DNA from: Spirosoma sp. KUDC1026
Lineage (GTDB): Bacteria; Bacteroidota; Bacteroidia; Cytophagales; Spirosomataceae
Assembly: GCF_013375035.1 (NCBI RefSeq)
Contig: NZ_CP056032.1
Coordinates: forward strand, 1,968,001 to 2,032,000
DNA: 64,000 nucleotides
Direction of reading: 5' to 3'
Shown here piece after piece: positions 17,996-26,826 of this stretch; positions within the stretch are counted from its first letter, which is position 1, and the number at the start of each line of letters is the position of its first letter. The translations under genes were made by a program, and so were the position numbers. The notes beneath the pieces were generated by a model. That model made no database searches. It saw only the letters and a program-made list of their open reading frames with translations, and was not told where the DNA came from.

Positions 17996-18402
17996 AAAGT
18001 GTCCGGCTATGCAGGACTACCCCACAGTTGATTCAACATCAAATCAATTTGCTATAAGGTACCATCCTGATTTCATCGCTCAAAATAACAAACAGCCTAC
18101 CAGTTCGGCCATTCTTCGGGTGAATTACGCTATCGAGCGCCCGTTCTTAGCAACCATCAAATGATATTCACCATTTGATGTAAATCGTATTTAAGCTTGC
18201 GTTTGAGATCAAAAAAGGGAGAAGTTGCGGTCCATTGAGGGTCGATCAGTTTAGAGAACTGTTTGGTCTTGACTTTATCGTTTGGTGATTACAAAGTTGG
18301 CACGACTCTCAACTTTTCTCAATTCCCCAACACCATCTAAAGTTACTTTAGCTGAACAACGAAAACAGTTGTTATAAGTGCCTTCTTTGTTAGTGAACTG
18401 CA
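17996..18402. other. Non-coding stretch between IS982 and the res gene, with two adjacent hairpins
   Basis: About 400 bp with no supportable gene. A 9-bp stem CATCAAATG / CATTTGATG (18155-18163, 18172-18180) with an 8-nt loop is followed directly by a small palindrome TAAAT-CGT-ATTTA (18181-18193). Neither has a T-run in the direction of the res transcript. They may be remnants of another element's end or a transcript-end structure. Confidence 0.5.
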
Positions 18403-21400
18403 TCAATTAAGGATTGCTTTAACTATTTTGTCAATATACCCTCCCTTTGACGATACATTTCCGCTGATGGGTATTTCGTACACATGATTTTGGGCTGCAT
18501 ATTCTTGCAGAGATTCATTACCGGGTCGTTGCCAGCGATCTAAACCAGCCGCCTGTAAGTCGCCGTTGGGGTCGAGGATAAATGAGTTTAACCGCAAATC
18601 AGCATTGCCAATTTCAGTTTGTAACTCCGTTAACTTCTGATACAACTGTATTTTGTCACTTGACCAGGCGTGTTCTTCATTACGTAGGCCGTGGGGGTCA
18701 ATGAACGTTAGGTACTGTTTGGTGCCGGTCTTTTCTTTTATCCATAGCATAAAGTCAGGGAAGAAGCCACCTGACGCTTCAAAGTAGAAACCAAACCCTT
18801 TACCCCGGCTCAGATTTCGTAACAAGTAGAAATCATAATCACTATATCCATTCGTGTCTTTGTTACCAATGAATAACCGTAAATGGTCTATAAACCGCAA
18901 TTCGCCTTTATTGAGACCGGCGGGCGTGACACGTTCGACGACCGGAATACTATTAGCGGTCAACGCCTGCTGCTGACTTTCATCGGCTAATAGCGGTTGA
19001 TACAAATGTGCTTCTAACCAGCCATTTTTAAGCGTTGCGTCGGTTTCCATTCGGGATGGATATCCAGGTTGTGCCAACAGATTATTAATACGTTTCAGCG
19101 TCAGGTCTATCCCCGCCAATTCATTACCTAATGCGTCAGTTGTCATTACCTCCACCGACCACGATAAACCGTTGAGATTGCCATTAGTTTCGTCTAAAAC
19201 AGCCGTTTGTAGATACCGACCTTCATACGCCCGTAATCGCCGTTTATAGAAATTTTCCATATACTTTTTACACAGCGAAAAGGTCAGTTTTTGTAATCGG
19301 TCGATGCTGGCCACCGATTGGATTTGTAATTCCTCATCGGCAATTACTTGGTGCCGAATATTTGCGAACAGACTGGGTAGGCTCTCGCGCTGAATGTGCA
19401 GGTTTGTGTACTGCTTCTCGCGCCGGACCTGTTGCAACTGACGATAGATCAACGACCAGTCAACCCAGCCAGCGAACGGATGCAACGAAAAGGGCCTGCC
19501 TATACTGGTAGTTTGCCTAACGGCGTTACCAACCGCCGAAAACCGTTTACTGGCAAAATCGAGAGATATTGCAGTCATTGTGCTATCAGCTTCCAGCATA
19601 AACACAGGCTGGGTATGAAAAGCAGGTATGCTCTCATTTCGTTGCAGCGTTAACAACTGTAATTTGGCTAAATCGTGCGTAATTACGGTTGGGAATGTAA
19701 TCGTTTCGACTGTGGTGCTAATGCCTTCCTTGTGCAAGTCCTCGTTGAACCGGCGCATGTAATCAGCTCGCAGACCGAAGATGTTGAGTGTTTCGTTGAT
19801 GTGAATGGTATTGGGGGCATCGGGTTGACCCTGCGACCGTTTCAATGAACCGTCTTTGCCCCGCAACCGGACCCCCCGGCCAAACAATTGAATGATCTGA
19901 GCGCCTTTGGCCCGACCGAAATTGATTAACCCAATACCCGACACCCTAAAGTTATTCCAACCTTCTATAAATTTTCGTGCACCAATGAGCAGATTGATTG
20001 GGTTACTCGACTGGTCGGACAAGGCTCCAAACAGGCTTTGGCTGATAACTACATCACGCTTAATTTCATAACCTTCTCCAAGCGATGATTTGAACGTGCT
20101 GACATCACCTATGTAAATCAGACCGAAATAATGGTCGGACCCGCGTAGGCGAAGCCCGATTTCGGCATTGTTGTTCCGAAGAGTATAGAGTTCCAGAGGT
20201 TCGGCAGAGGGAGCGTTGAAGACCCGGCTGATAATTAGATTATAAACCTCCGCATCAGTCGGAAATTCGTTAAGTAGGTAATCTAATCTACTTCGGTAAT
20301 CGCCAGGGAATAGTCCACCATTGTTTCGTAAAGCTGTTATCCAGCTTACATACTGACCTCGGTTAGTAGTAAAGTCGAGAAAGAAATCCAGTACTGTTTT
20401 TACGTCACTTATAACATCTTCATTCTCTCGTTTTTCAGAGGTACTGGCACTCGTTTTGGGAACAACCGAACTACCTACAAACACCAGTAACGGGTTTTCG
20501 AGTTGGTAGGTTTGCATCTGCTCAGGTTGCCTGTAGTAATGCAGTTTTTGCTGGGCAAACAGCAGTAAGTTTTGTAATAGGTATTGCCGTTTTACGGTTT
20601 CGCCCGTTAGGTCGTTGTCGGTAAGGTTATGAATCCAGTATGATTTACCGTATCCATCAGCATAAAACCGGCCGTAGCTGTAATCAAAGGCAATGCAACG
20701 GCTGTATTCAGCCAACAGGTCCCTGTCTGTAATTTGCCCAAACGTAGCACTGTACTCAAAAGCGAACCCCTGCCGACTAATTCGGTTGCGTACTTCCCGC
20801 CAAACACTGTCTTCGGTTTTGCTTCCCTTATGGCCTTCATCAACAAAAAGGGCGTTCTGTTCCTCGAACTCAGCAACCGGAATAGTTACGCCACCGGAGA
20901 AGGTTTTTTCTAACTTCAATTTCGAGAGTTCAATCACTTTTACGCCGGGTCCATCTTTGTCCTCGGCGTAAGGCGTAGCCAGCAAATTACTCTGAGCCAT
21001 CTCGCGCAGGTGTTGCTGGCTAAGTTCCTCGGATGGTGTGAGCAGAATCAGATTTTTAATGGGGAGAGTATAAAGCCTGATGTAATGCCGAACCTGCAAT
21101 ATGTTGAGGTGCAGCAGGTACGTTTTGCCCGAACCGGTGGCATTCCAAAACGCCAGTTTATTCAACTCATCCGCAACAAAGGCGGGTACTTTGCGCAGTT
21201 CTCGATTGGGTGATTGCTGGCGGAACCGATTGAGCCGCGCCAGCCAGTCGGCTTTATCGGCGTAGTACTGATTCAGGTAATGTTCGGCAAAAAGAGCTGA
21301 GAAATACTGGTAGTATTTCAGGCTTATAGGGGCACTCCGGCCCTCGTTGATGTGGGCCAGATGCCGAATTAAATTTTCGTCGTATTGTTGGAGCAAAGTA

Positions 21401-21570
21401 GGTGGCACTACCCGCCCCGGACGCACCATAAGGTTCTGAAAAATAAGCGATGATTCAGACTCGTCGGACCGCAGTTCGTACTCGCTGAACGATTTACGCA
21501 GGTCGGCAAAATCGCGGAAGCCAAATTCCGCCAGCAGGAATTGGACTAACAGTAACTGTTGATTAAGCAT
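18403..21570 (-). CDS. Type III-like restriction enzyme, helicase/endonuclease (Res) subunit
   Basis: 1055 aa from the ATG at 21570, 10 bp after the mod stop; an in-frame start 90 bp upstream would overlap mod and is rejected. It has Walker A NATGSGKT (about residues 143-150), a DEAD-type box LFVDEGHKG (DEGH at 244-247), and helicase motif VI-like IQLFGRGVRLRG. A C-terminal nuclease-like segment reads FFPDFMLW (Pro-Asp near 938) then TFIDPHG (957-959). In Type III enzymes this is a PD-(D/E)XK site, but here the expected Lys is His. The enzyme would translocate on DNA and cut when sites are unmethylated. The genes look AT-richer than their surroundings, suggesting transfer. Confidence 0.85.
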   Translation of the reverse strand: MLNQQLLLVQFLLAEFGFRDFADLRKSFSEYELRSDESESSLIFQNLMVRPGRVVPPTLLQQYDENLIRHLAHINEGRSAPISLKYYQYFSALFAEHYLNQYYADKADWLARLNRFRQQSPNRELRKVPAFVADELNKLAFWNATGSGKTYLLHLNILQVRHYIRLYTLPIKNLILLTPSEELSQQHLREMAQSNLLATPYAEDKDGPGVKVIELSKLKLEKTFSGGVTIPVAEFEEQNALFVDEGHKGSKTEDSVWREVRNRISRQGFAFEYSATFGQITDRDLLAEYSRCIAFDYSYGRFYADGYGKSYWIHNLTDNDLTGETVKRQYLLQNLLLFAQQKLHYYRQPEQMQTYQLENPLLVFVGSSVVPKTSASTSEKRENEDVISDVKTVLDFFLDFTTNRGQYVSWITALRNNGGLFPGDYRSRLDYLLNEFPTDAEVYNLIISRVFNAPSAEPLELYTLRNNNAEIGLRLRGSDHYFGLIYIGDVSTFKSSLGEGYEIKRDVVISQSLFGALSDQSSNPINLLIGARKFIEGWNNFRVSGIGLINFGRAKGAQIIQLFGRGVRLRGKDGSLKRSQGQPDAPNTIHINETLNIFGLRADYMRRFNEDLHKEGISTTVETITFPTVITHDLAKLQLLTLQRNESIPAFHTQPVFMLEADSTMTAISLDFASKRFSAVGNAVRQTTSIGRPFSLHPFAGWVDWSLIYRQLQQVRREKQYTNLHIQRESLPSLFANIRHQVIADEELQIQSVASIDRLQKLTFSLCKKYMENFYKRRLRAYEGRYLQTAVLDETNGNLNGLSWSVEVMTTDALGNELAGIDLTLKRINNLLAQPGYPSRMETDATLKNGWLEAHLYQPLLADESQQQALTANSIPVVERVTPAGLNKGELRFIDHLRLFIGNKDTNGYSDYDFYLLRNLSRGKGFGFYFEASGGFFPDFMLWIKEKTGTKQYLTFIDPHGLRNEEHAWSSDKIQLYQKLTELQTEIGNADLRLNSFILDPNGDLQAAGLDRWQRPGNESLQEYAAQNHVYEIPISGNVSSKGGYIDKIVKAILN

Positions 21571-21580
21571 AGGAGGGGCG

Positions 21581-24500
21581 TTAAACGGCGCTGTCCCAAA
21601 GCAACCGGACAAATTCAGTTTCGATAGCTTGCGCTCCAAAACCGTTGTCGGCGTTAGCATAAATTAGTGCGGTGGTATCATACCAGGGCTGGGACAGTAC
21701 CCAATCGCGTTCGGCAGTGAAGTCGGTGGCTCCCTCTTCGGGCTTTCCTTCTATCACGTCGCGCCAGATGATGAGGTAGGGTTGAAGGCCCTTTTGCCCC
21801 ACCACAACCCGGTATTCGCGGGACTGATGTTCGGCTACATGATACCGTACCACACGTAACCCCAGCAGGTAGTTAAACGTCGTGATGAGGTCGATGGGTT
21901 GATCGTCGCGGATTTCGTTTTGCCGCACTACCCGCAGCGTGTATGAGAATGGGCGCATGAATTTGTCGGGGTTAAGTAAACTGCCCGATGTGCGGGTGCC
22001 GTAATCGAGTGAATACCGGATTTTATCCAAAAATGATAGCTCACTACCTTCCTGCACGGCGGCATCGCTGAACTCAATGTTGTTCAATGTATCTTCGTAC
22101 TGCTCCAACCGCATGTATTGAAACAGGTGGCTACTCCCTACGCCAATAGGTTTTCCATTGCGCCAAGTATCGGAATAGATTACTTTTTTTACGCGCCGAA
22201 TCAACGTTTTGTCAAAATAATCGCCCATTTCAACCAGAACGTAAGGACGGGACTTATTATCTACATGTTGCAGACTCAATACGGCATCAGCCGTTGTCCC
22301 TGACCCGGCAAAGAAATCCATCACAGTTTCACCTTCAAACGTAGTTTGCTCCACAAACCGCCGAATCAGAGTAGTAGGTTTCGGATTGGCGAAAAGCCCC
22401 CTTTCCCCAAAAAGATCAGCCAACTGTTTTGCACCATCTGTATTATCAGGCAGAACAGACTTCGCAACATCGGTTTCAGTCTTATGCAAGAATTTTTTAA
22501 TTCTTGGTACGGTAGTTTCATCATTCCCAAACAAAATCATGTGTTTATCCAACATCGACTCAAAAGATTGAGCGTCATTGCCGGGAATTTTATTTTGCCG
22601 CCACAGCCAACCGCGTTGCGGGCAAGCACATGGCTGGTTAGTTTTAGGGTGCAATGGTTTGTAAAATCTGTATTCTGGACTATGAGGGTTTCTGTGATCT
22701 GCTGTCAGCGAACTTGAATTAGGCCAAGATGCGTCAGTACTTGTGAAGGGTCTGATCACAGCTTTCTTTGATTCAGCTTCTATCTCACTTACATATTCAT
22801 CATCTATTAGGCGGTATTCAGCATATTTGTAGTTGTAAATGGCTTTCCAATCATCTTCGCCCTTTGCATCTTCCCAATCTATTCCAGCGGTTTCAGCGGC
22901 ATCTTTGAGTTCCTGTACATGTGTTTTGTACAGATTTTTCAATTCCTGACGAATTGTTTCTACAGACGGATAGTCTGAATTTAACCGGTTTATGAGCTCA
23001 ACAACTTCATCAAAGCCTGGCTTTTGCTGCCGGAACATATTCGGGATTTGTTCAACTAAAGCCCGGTTTTTGGCATAACAAAATACGTATTCGTGATTAC
23101 GGGAATACGTCTTAGAATCGTTGTGTGTGGTGTTCTTCGTCCAGATGATGACCTCCACGTAATTCTTCTCCCCAAATACAGCATCAAGTAACAAATAGAG
23201 CCGGTGCGATTCTTTAAACTCTTCTTTCTTGTCGTTCAAGCTCACAAACAGGACCCCATCAGGCGTTAGGGAGTCACGAGCGGCAACCAGTCGGTCGTGC
23301 ATCATACTCAACCAACTTGAGTGCTGAAAGCTGTCTTTATAGGGAAAATCATTCTCGCCGGTATTATACGGCGGGTCGATATAAATGCACTTAACCTGAT
23401 TGCGGTATTTAGGTTTCAGGAAGTTGAGGGCTTGCCAATTTTCGGAGTTTAGTAGCAGGCCATTGGTTTGGGCATCGAGGTTATCCAAGGCAGCCAATAA
23501 TTTCCATTTTAGGGCGTCGGGTAAATAAGCCGTATCCAGCACCAGTTTGTCGTTGGCGAGCAGGTAATCCTGGTTAAGGACAGTATCTTTATCAATAAAG
23601 CCCAGCGTTTGCCAGTCGGCTTGCTGCTTCTGGTCGGGGTCGGTTAGCACATGGCTCAACACGGCATCGCGTACCGGGTCGGGAATACGGTCGAGGGTAA
23701 GGCAGTAATCGGCCTGCACTACAAACTTACGCTTCTCAAAAAGCCGTTTCTGAAACTCTTCCAGTTCGCCCAGAAACTCAATGATGGTCAGGGCCAGTTG
23801 ACGGATGGTTGATGCCAGTGTTACGTTCAGGCTGATGCTGGTTTGTACGTCGGCATCAGTCCACCTGGGGTCAAGGAAGTTAACGGCCAGAACTTCGTTT
23901 TTCAGGAAGAAATCAAGTTCCCGCCGTAGAAACCCCCTCAGGTCTTTATGGATGAAATAGTCAAACTTGTTCACGGCCATAAACCGCTCCAAGTGATACT
24001 GGAACGTGGAAACAGAATCTTTACCCCGCTTCCGATTGGTTTGGAAAAGCGTAATCAGCTCAACGTCGGCGGTTTGGCCGATTCGGTCAGGCAGCAGGGT
24101 CAAGAGTTTTACTACAACGCCCTTATCGGCGGTGCGCTGGGCCGGTTTTATTTCCCAAGCCGCGATGTCTTCGGGTGTTGGAAGCCGATATTCAAACCAG
24201 ATCGTCAGGCGGTTATTAGAGAAAGTAAACCAAGTATCGGCATCAGGTAAGCCCACCGGAATAAACAACCGTCCCTTTTCTTCTTTATTGTTATTGAGCG
24301 AACTCTCAGCATCGCGAAGGCGAAACTCAACGGTACGCTGGTGTGCCGGGTCGGTAGCCGTATTGGTAAAGACATAGTTGCGAAAGCTCTCGCCGGTCTT
24401 AATGTAGTATTGGTCATAATTGGCCCAATACAGTTTTACTTCTTCACCGTTATAAGGAATCAGGTAGCTGTCACGCCCAGCGCGGGGTTTGGTAATAAAG

Positions 24501-24940
24501 TCGCCTTCTTCGTAATACCGTTCAAAAAACTGGTATAGTCGATTATAGATGTCACGTTCTGTATCGGCAGATACCTGCACGTTTGCCAACTGCTGTTTAG
24601 CCTGTAAAAACTTCTGGTAGGGTTCCTGAAATATCGGCAACTGCCCGTACTGATTGGCTTTAGTTTCCAGGTCGTCGGGAAGGTCGAAGTTAATACCGAA
24701 CTGCGTAGCTAGTTGTTGCTGCGCTTCGTTCAGAGTGGTTGTAGCATCAGTAGCTTCGCGTCCGGCAATTTTATTACGAACAGATTCAACAACCGCGTCG
24801 AGTTCTACATCGAGGAACTGCGTAACCTCGGCAGCTTTAAGGTTCAGAATGCGATAGATGCCAAAATCTAAGTCGGTATGGTTCAGTTGAAAGAGTTCGC
24901 GAAGTAGTTCTTTAAATTGGTCTTTGGCAGCTAGAGCCAT
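21581..24940 (-). CDS. Type III-like adenine DNA methyltransferase (Mod) with long N-terminal region
   Basis: 1119 aa. Motif IV is DPPY at residues 522-525 (YIDPPYNTGEND) and motif I is FAGSGTT at 876-882; this order is the beta class of N6-adenine methyltransferases, the Type III Mod order. The stretch between them (about 600-850) should contain the target-recognition domain and includes a charged insertion (residues 640-730). About 500 residues precede the catalytic core, making the protein much longer than classical Mod subunits of 600-700 aa. It is transcribed first, with res 10 bp behind. The recognition sequence cannot be predicted from the sequence. Confidence 0.87.
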   Translation of the reverse strand: MALAAKDQFKELLRELFQLNHTDLDFGIYRILNLKAAEVTQFLDVELDAVVESVRNKIAGREATDATTTLNEAQQQLATQFGINFDLPDDLETKANQYGQLPIFQEPYQKFLQAKQQLANVQVSADTERDIYNRLYQFFERYYEEGDFITKPRAGRDSYLIPYNGEEVKLYWANYDQYYIKTGESFRNYVFTNTATDPAHQRTVEFRLRDAESSLNNNKEEKGRLFIPVGLPDADTWFTFSNNRLTIWFEYRLPTPEDIAAWEIKPAQRTADKGVVVKLLTLLPDRIGQTADVELITLFQTNRKRGKDSVSTFQYHLERFMAVNKFDYFIHKDLRGFLRRELDFFLKNEVLAVNFLDPRWTDADVQTSISLNVTLASTIRQLALTIIEFLGELEEFQKRLFEKRKFVVQADYCLTLDRIPDPVRDAVLSHVLTDPDQKQQADWQTLGFIDKDTVLNQDYLLANDKLVLDTAYLPDALKWKLLAALDNLDAQTNGLLLNSENWQALNFLKPKYRNQVKCIYIDPPYNTGENDFPYKDSFQHSSWLSMMHDRLVAARDSLTPDGVLFVSLNDKKEEFKESHRLYLLLDAVFGEKNYVEVIIWTKNTTHNDSKTYSRNHEYVFCYAKNRALVEQIPNMFRQQKPGFDEVVELINRLNSDYPSVETIRQELKNLYKTHVQELKDAAETAGIDWEDAKGEDDWKAIYNYKYAEYRLIDDEYVSEIEAESKKAVIRPFTSTDASWPNSSSLTADHRNPHSPEYRFYKPLHPKTNQPCACPQRGWLWRQNKIPGNDAQSFESMLDKHMILFGNDETTVPRIKKFLHKTETDVAKSVLPDNTDGAKQLADLFGERGLFANPKPTTLIRRFVEQTTFEGETVMDFFAGSGTTADAVLSLQHVDNKSRPYVLVEMGDYFDKTLIRRVKKVIYSDTWRNGKPIGVGSSHLFQYMRLEQYEDTLNNIEFSDAAVQEGSELSFLDKIRYSLDYGTRTSGSLLNPDKFMRPFSYTLRVVRQNEIRDDQPIDLITTFNYLLGLRVVRYHVAEHQSREYRVVVGQKGLQPYLIIWRDVIEGKPEEGATDFTAERDWVLSQPWYDTTALIYANADNGFGAQAIETEFVRLLWDSAV

Positions 24941-25086
24941 AATCGGGTAATACTATGTAGTTCAAATAATGAAGCAAAGTAGTGAAAAATCAGGGGTTCG
25001 GCATCTTGATGGCCTACTGTCTTCTTTGAGTCCAATCCCAAAGTGGGGTTACAACACCATGTCACACCATTACAGGAAAATGCCTT

Positions 25087-25503
25087 TTACTTCCACCCCG
25101 TTACTATCAATGGAGATTTACTTATTAAAATAGAATCAGGTACGTCACCCTCGTGTATAAGCTCGATTTGTCTAAACGGATAAGTACGTTGGGCCATCGT
25201 ACTTGGATAGGTAGCTATGAGTTGTCTCTCAATATCATCAATCCAGCTCACATCTTCACTGCTTAGCTCGCCTATGTACAGCTTTGCGCCGTGCTGCAAA
25301 CAACCCTCAATCCAGTGTTTATACCCGGAGTTATATCGCCCGGTCCGCTTACCTGCTTCGTGTTTTCTTGAACCACCTCCAAAAAAGCTCTTATCAGCCT
25401 TCCCCCAATAGAAGGGTTTGCCATCCCACTCATGAAGGTAAATTACACCAGTACAGTCACAAGCGTCTTTATACGTCTTGTATTGTTTCCAGTTGATTAT
25501 CAT
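25087..25503 (-). CDS. Small GIY-YIG-like nuclease-domain protein
   Basis: 138 aa. The start of the domain reads GVIYLHEWDGKPFYWGKA (residues 19-36), matching the GIY...YIG pattern loosely (GVIY / YWG), followed by basic residues (SRKHEAGKRTGRY) and a possible catalytic Glu92 in DDIERQLIATYP. It lies upstream of mod-res on the same strand with a gap of about 145 bp, so it may be an accessory of the restriction cassette or an independent gene. It is far shorter than multi-domain GIY-YIG enzymes and no DNA-binding domain is visible. I do not recognise a named family member. Confidence 0.6.
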   Translation of the reverse strand: MIINWKQYKTYKDACDCTGVIYLHEWDGKPFYWGKADKSFFGGGSRKHEAGKRTGRYNSGYKHWIEGCLQHGAKLYIGELSSEDVSWIDDIERQLIATYPSTMAQRTYPFRQIELIHEGDVPDSILISKSPLIVTGWK

Positions 25504-25540
25504 ACTTCTCTGAAAAGTCTATCTGTTACAGCTGTTTACT

Positions 25541-25555
25541 TTAAACAGTGTTTAA
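25541..25555. promoter_or_regulatory. Perfect 15-bp palindrome upstream of the GIY-YIG-like gene (operator-like)
   Basis: TTAAACAGTGTTTAA reads the same on both strands around a single central base (7+1+7). Its near edge is 37 bp from the ATG at 25503, where an operator would overlap the promoter. No regulator gene is adjacent. The core AACAGTGTT recurs in the tetR and yceI palindromes at 51985 and 52635, which may be chance. Confidence 0.5.
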
Positions 25556-25623
25556 GCAATCGGCTTTTAATCAGGAAATAATTGATTGGAAGAGAATGTA
25601 TCGCAACTTGTATTGCAAGTACA

Positions 25624-25658
25624 CAAAAAAAGCACTTACAAAATTATTGTAAGTGCTT
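25624..25658 (-). terminator. Terminator of the tRNA-Asn transcript
   Basis: On the - strand, an 11-bp perfect stem AAGCACTTACA (complementary arms at 25648-25658 and 25630-25640) with a 7-nt loop is followed by a run of T. It begins 11 bp after the tRNA 3' end. Confidence 0.92.
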
Positions 25659-25669
25659 GATCTTTAGGG

Positions 25670-25743
25670 CTCCCGAAGCTGGGCTCGAACCAGCGACCCT
25701 CTGATTAACAGTCAGATGCTCTAACCGACTGAGCTATTCGGGA
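25670..25743 (-). tRNA. tRNA-Asn (anticodon GTT)
   Basis: 74 nt fold as a cloverleaf: acceptor TCCCGAA / TTCGGGA with discriminator G, D-arm GCTC-AGTCGGTTA-GAGC, anticodon arm TCTGA-CTGTTAA-TCAGA giving GTT, variable GGGTC, and T-arm GCTGG-TTCGAGC-CCAGC. CCA is not encoded. A matching promoter lies upstream and a terminator downstream, so it is a single-gene transcription unit. Confidence 0.98.
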
Positions 25744-25767
25744 CTGTGATCCTGTCGAATCGTGATG

Positions 25768-25798
25768 CAAAAGTAGTCGGTCGAAAGGCACTACGCAA
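25768..25798 (-). promoter_or_regulatory. Bacteroidota-type promoter for tRNA-Asn
   Basis: On the - strand: TTG (25798-25796), 20-nt spacer, TACTTTTG (25775-25768), a full match to the TAnnTTTG -7 element of this phylum. Predicted transcription start is roughly 20 bp before the tRNA 5' end. Confidence 0.8.
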
Positions 25799-25860
25799 GT
25801 GGTTGACCGAAAAAATTTGCGTTTATGATGTCAACTCGGTGACGATCAATGAGAAAAATT

Positions 25861-26163
25861 TTAGCGGAAAGCGTCCGGACGGTTGTGCGGTACGTTTTGC
25901 AGGATCAATTCCTTTACCTTACGGGCATCGCTCTTTGTGAAATTATTGATGACGATCTCCTGCCGGGCGCGGGGAATGACCCGGATCGTTGAGAAGAAAA
26001 CGCCATTGTCGATCTCGACGCCGGAGATGTCCGAAAAGAAAACGAAATTGTCGGTGCCGCCGATGAGCTTGCGGATGCGGAACGTAACGCCTTTCTCGTT
26101 GAATTCGACCTCGTCGCGGGTAAGAGGGTCTTTGAAGCTGCTGCTACGGAATATCTGGGCCAT
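25861..26163 (-). CDS. Small conserved protein, PH-domain-like
   Basis: 100 aa, no signal peptide or membrane segment. The pattern of short beta strands (VEFNEKGVTFRIR, DNFVFFSDISGVEI, FFSTIRVIP, EIVINNF) ending in one helix (TKSDARKVKELILQNV) resembles bacterial PH-like domains. It follows rsmG by 21 bp and is the last gene of the GT2-rsmG unit. Function is not known to me; the fold call is by pattern only. Confidence 0.7.
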   Translation of the reverse strand: MAQIFRSSSFKDPLTRDEVEFNEKGVTFRIRKLIGGTDNFVFFSDISGVEIDNGVFFSTIRVIPRARQEIVINNFTKSDARKVKELILQNVPHNRPDAFR

Positions 26164-26184
26164 GGCTGTATCTGTGAATGGAAA

Positions 26185-26814
26185 TTATTTTTTAGGGACG
26201 TAGATCACTTTCTTGGTTTCAAAAAAAGGTTCATCGAAATAATCGGAGAGGTCATAGGCGCGGTACCGATCGGGTACTTCGGCCAGTTCTTCGGTTAGGT
26301 CACCCCCTTTGAGGTACAAAACACCGTTGGGTCGGTCGTTGTTACCGGCTTTGTGGATTTTATAGCGTACCCAGCCTAGAAATGGTTTCAGACGGGTAAC
26401 GGCCCGGCTTACAACGAAATCGTAAGTGGTGTTCAACTGCTCAACCCGTACCTGTTCGGCTTTGACATTGCTGAGGTCGAGCGCTTCGGCAACGGCTTCC
26501 ACGACTTTGATCTTCTTGCCGATGCTGTCTACCAGGTGAAAGTCGGCCATGGGGAAGAGGATGGCCAGCGGAATGCCCGGAAATCCCCCGCCGGTCCCTA
26601 CGTCCAGGATTTCGGTACCGGGTTTGAACTGAACGATTTTGGCAATGCTAAGCGAGTGCAGGATGTGCTTTTCGTAAAGAGCGTCAATGTCCTGACGCGA
26701 GATCACGTTGATTTTGGCGTTCCAGTCGCGGTAGAGGCCGTCCAGTGCGGCAAAACGCTCTTTCTGCTCAGCAGTCAGATCCGGAAAATATTTAAGCAGA
26801 ATGTCGATGTTCAT
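26185..26814 (-). CDS. rsmG: 16S rRNA (guanine527-N7)-methyltransferase RsmG
   Basis: 209 aa, the usual length. The SAM-binding loop is ILDVGTGGGFPGIPLA (residues 69-84), preceded by the family's KINVISRQDIDALYEKHILHSL segment and followed by VVSRAVTRL. It methylates G527 of 16S rRNA in the 530 loop. It starts 12 bp after the GT2 stop, so the two are likely co-transcribed. Confidence 0.96.
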   Translation of the reverse strand: MNIDILLKYFPDLTAEQKERFAALDGLYRDWNAKINVISRQDIDALYEKHILHSLSIAKIVQFKPGTEILDVGTGGGFPGIPLAILFPMADFHLVDSIGKKIKVVEAVAEALDLSNVKAEQVRVEQLNTTYDFVVSRAVTRLKPFLGWVRYKIHKAGNNDRPNGVLYLKGGDLTEELAEVPDRYRAYDLSDYFDEPFFETKKVIYVPKK

Positions 26815-26826
26815 GTTAATCTCAGA

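Noticed and set aside
14363-18049. 11-bp inverted repeat AATTGATTTGA outside both ends of IS982
   Set aside because: Arms are at unequal distances (about 28 and 47 bp) from the IS ends and are AT-rich; no target duplication goes with them.
12251-25743. A tRNA-bounded genomic island between the PUL terminator and tRNA-Asn
   Set aside because: The accessory content and its position fit, but no integrase is present and I could not find a copy of the tRNA 3' end at the far border, so no attachment sites can be claimed.
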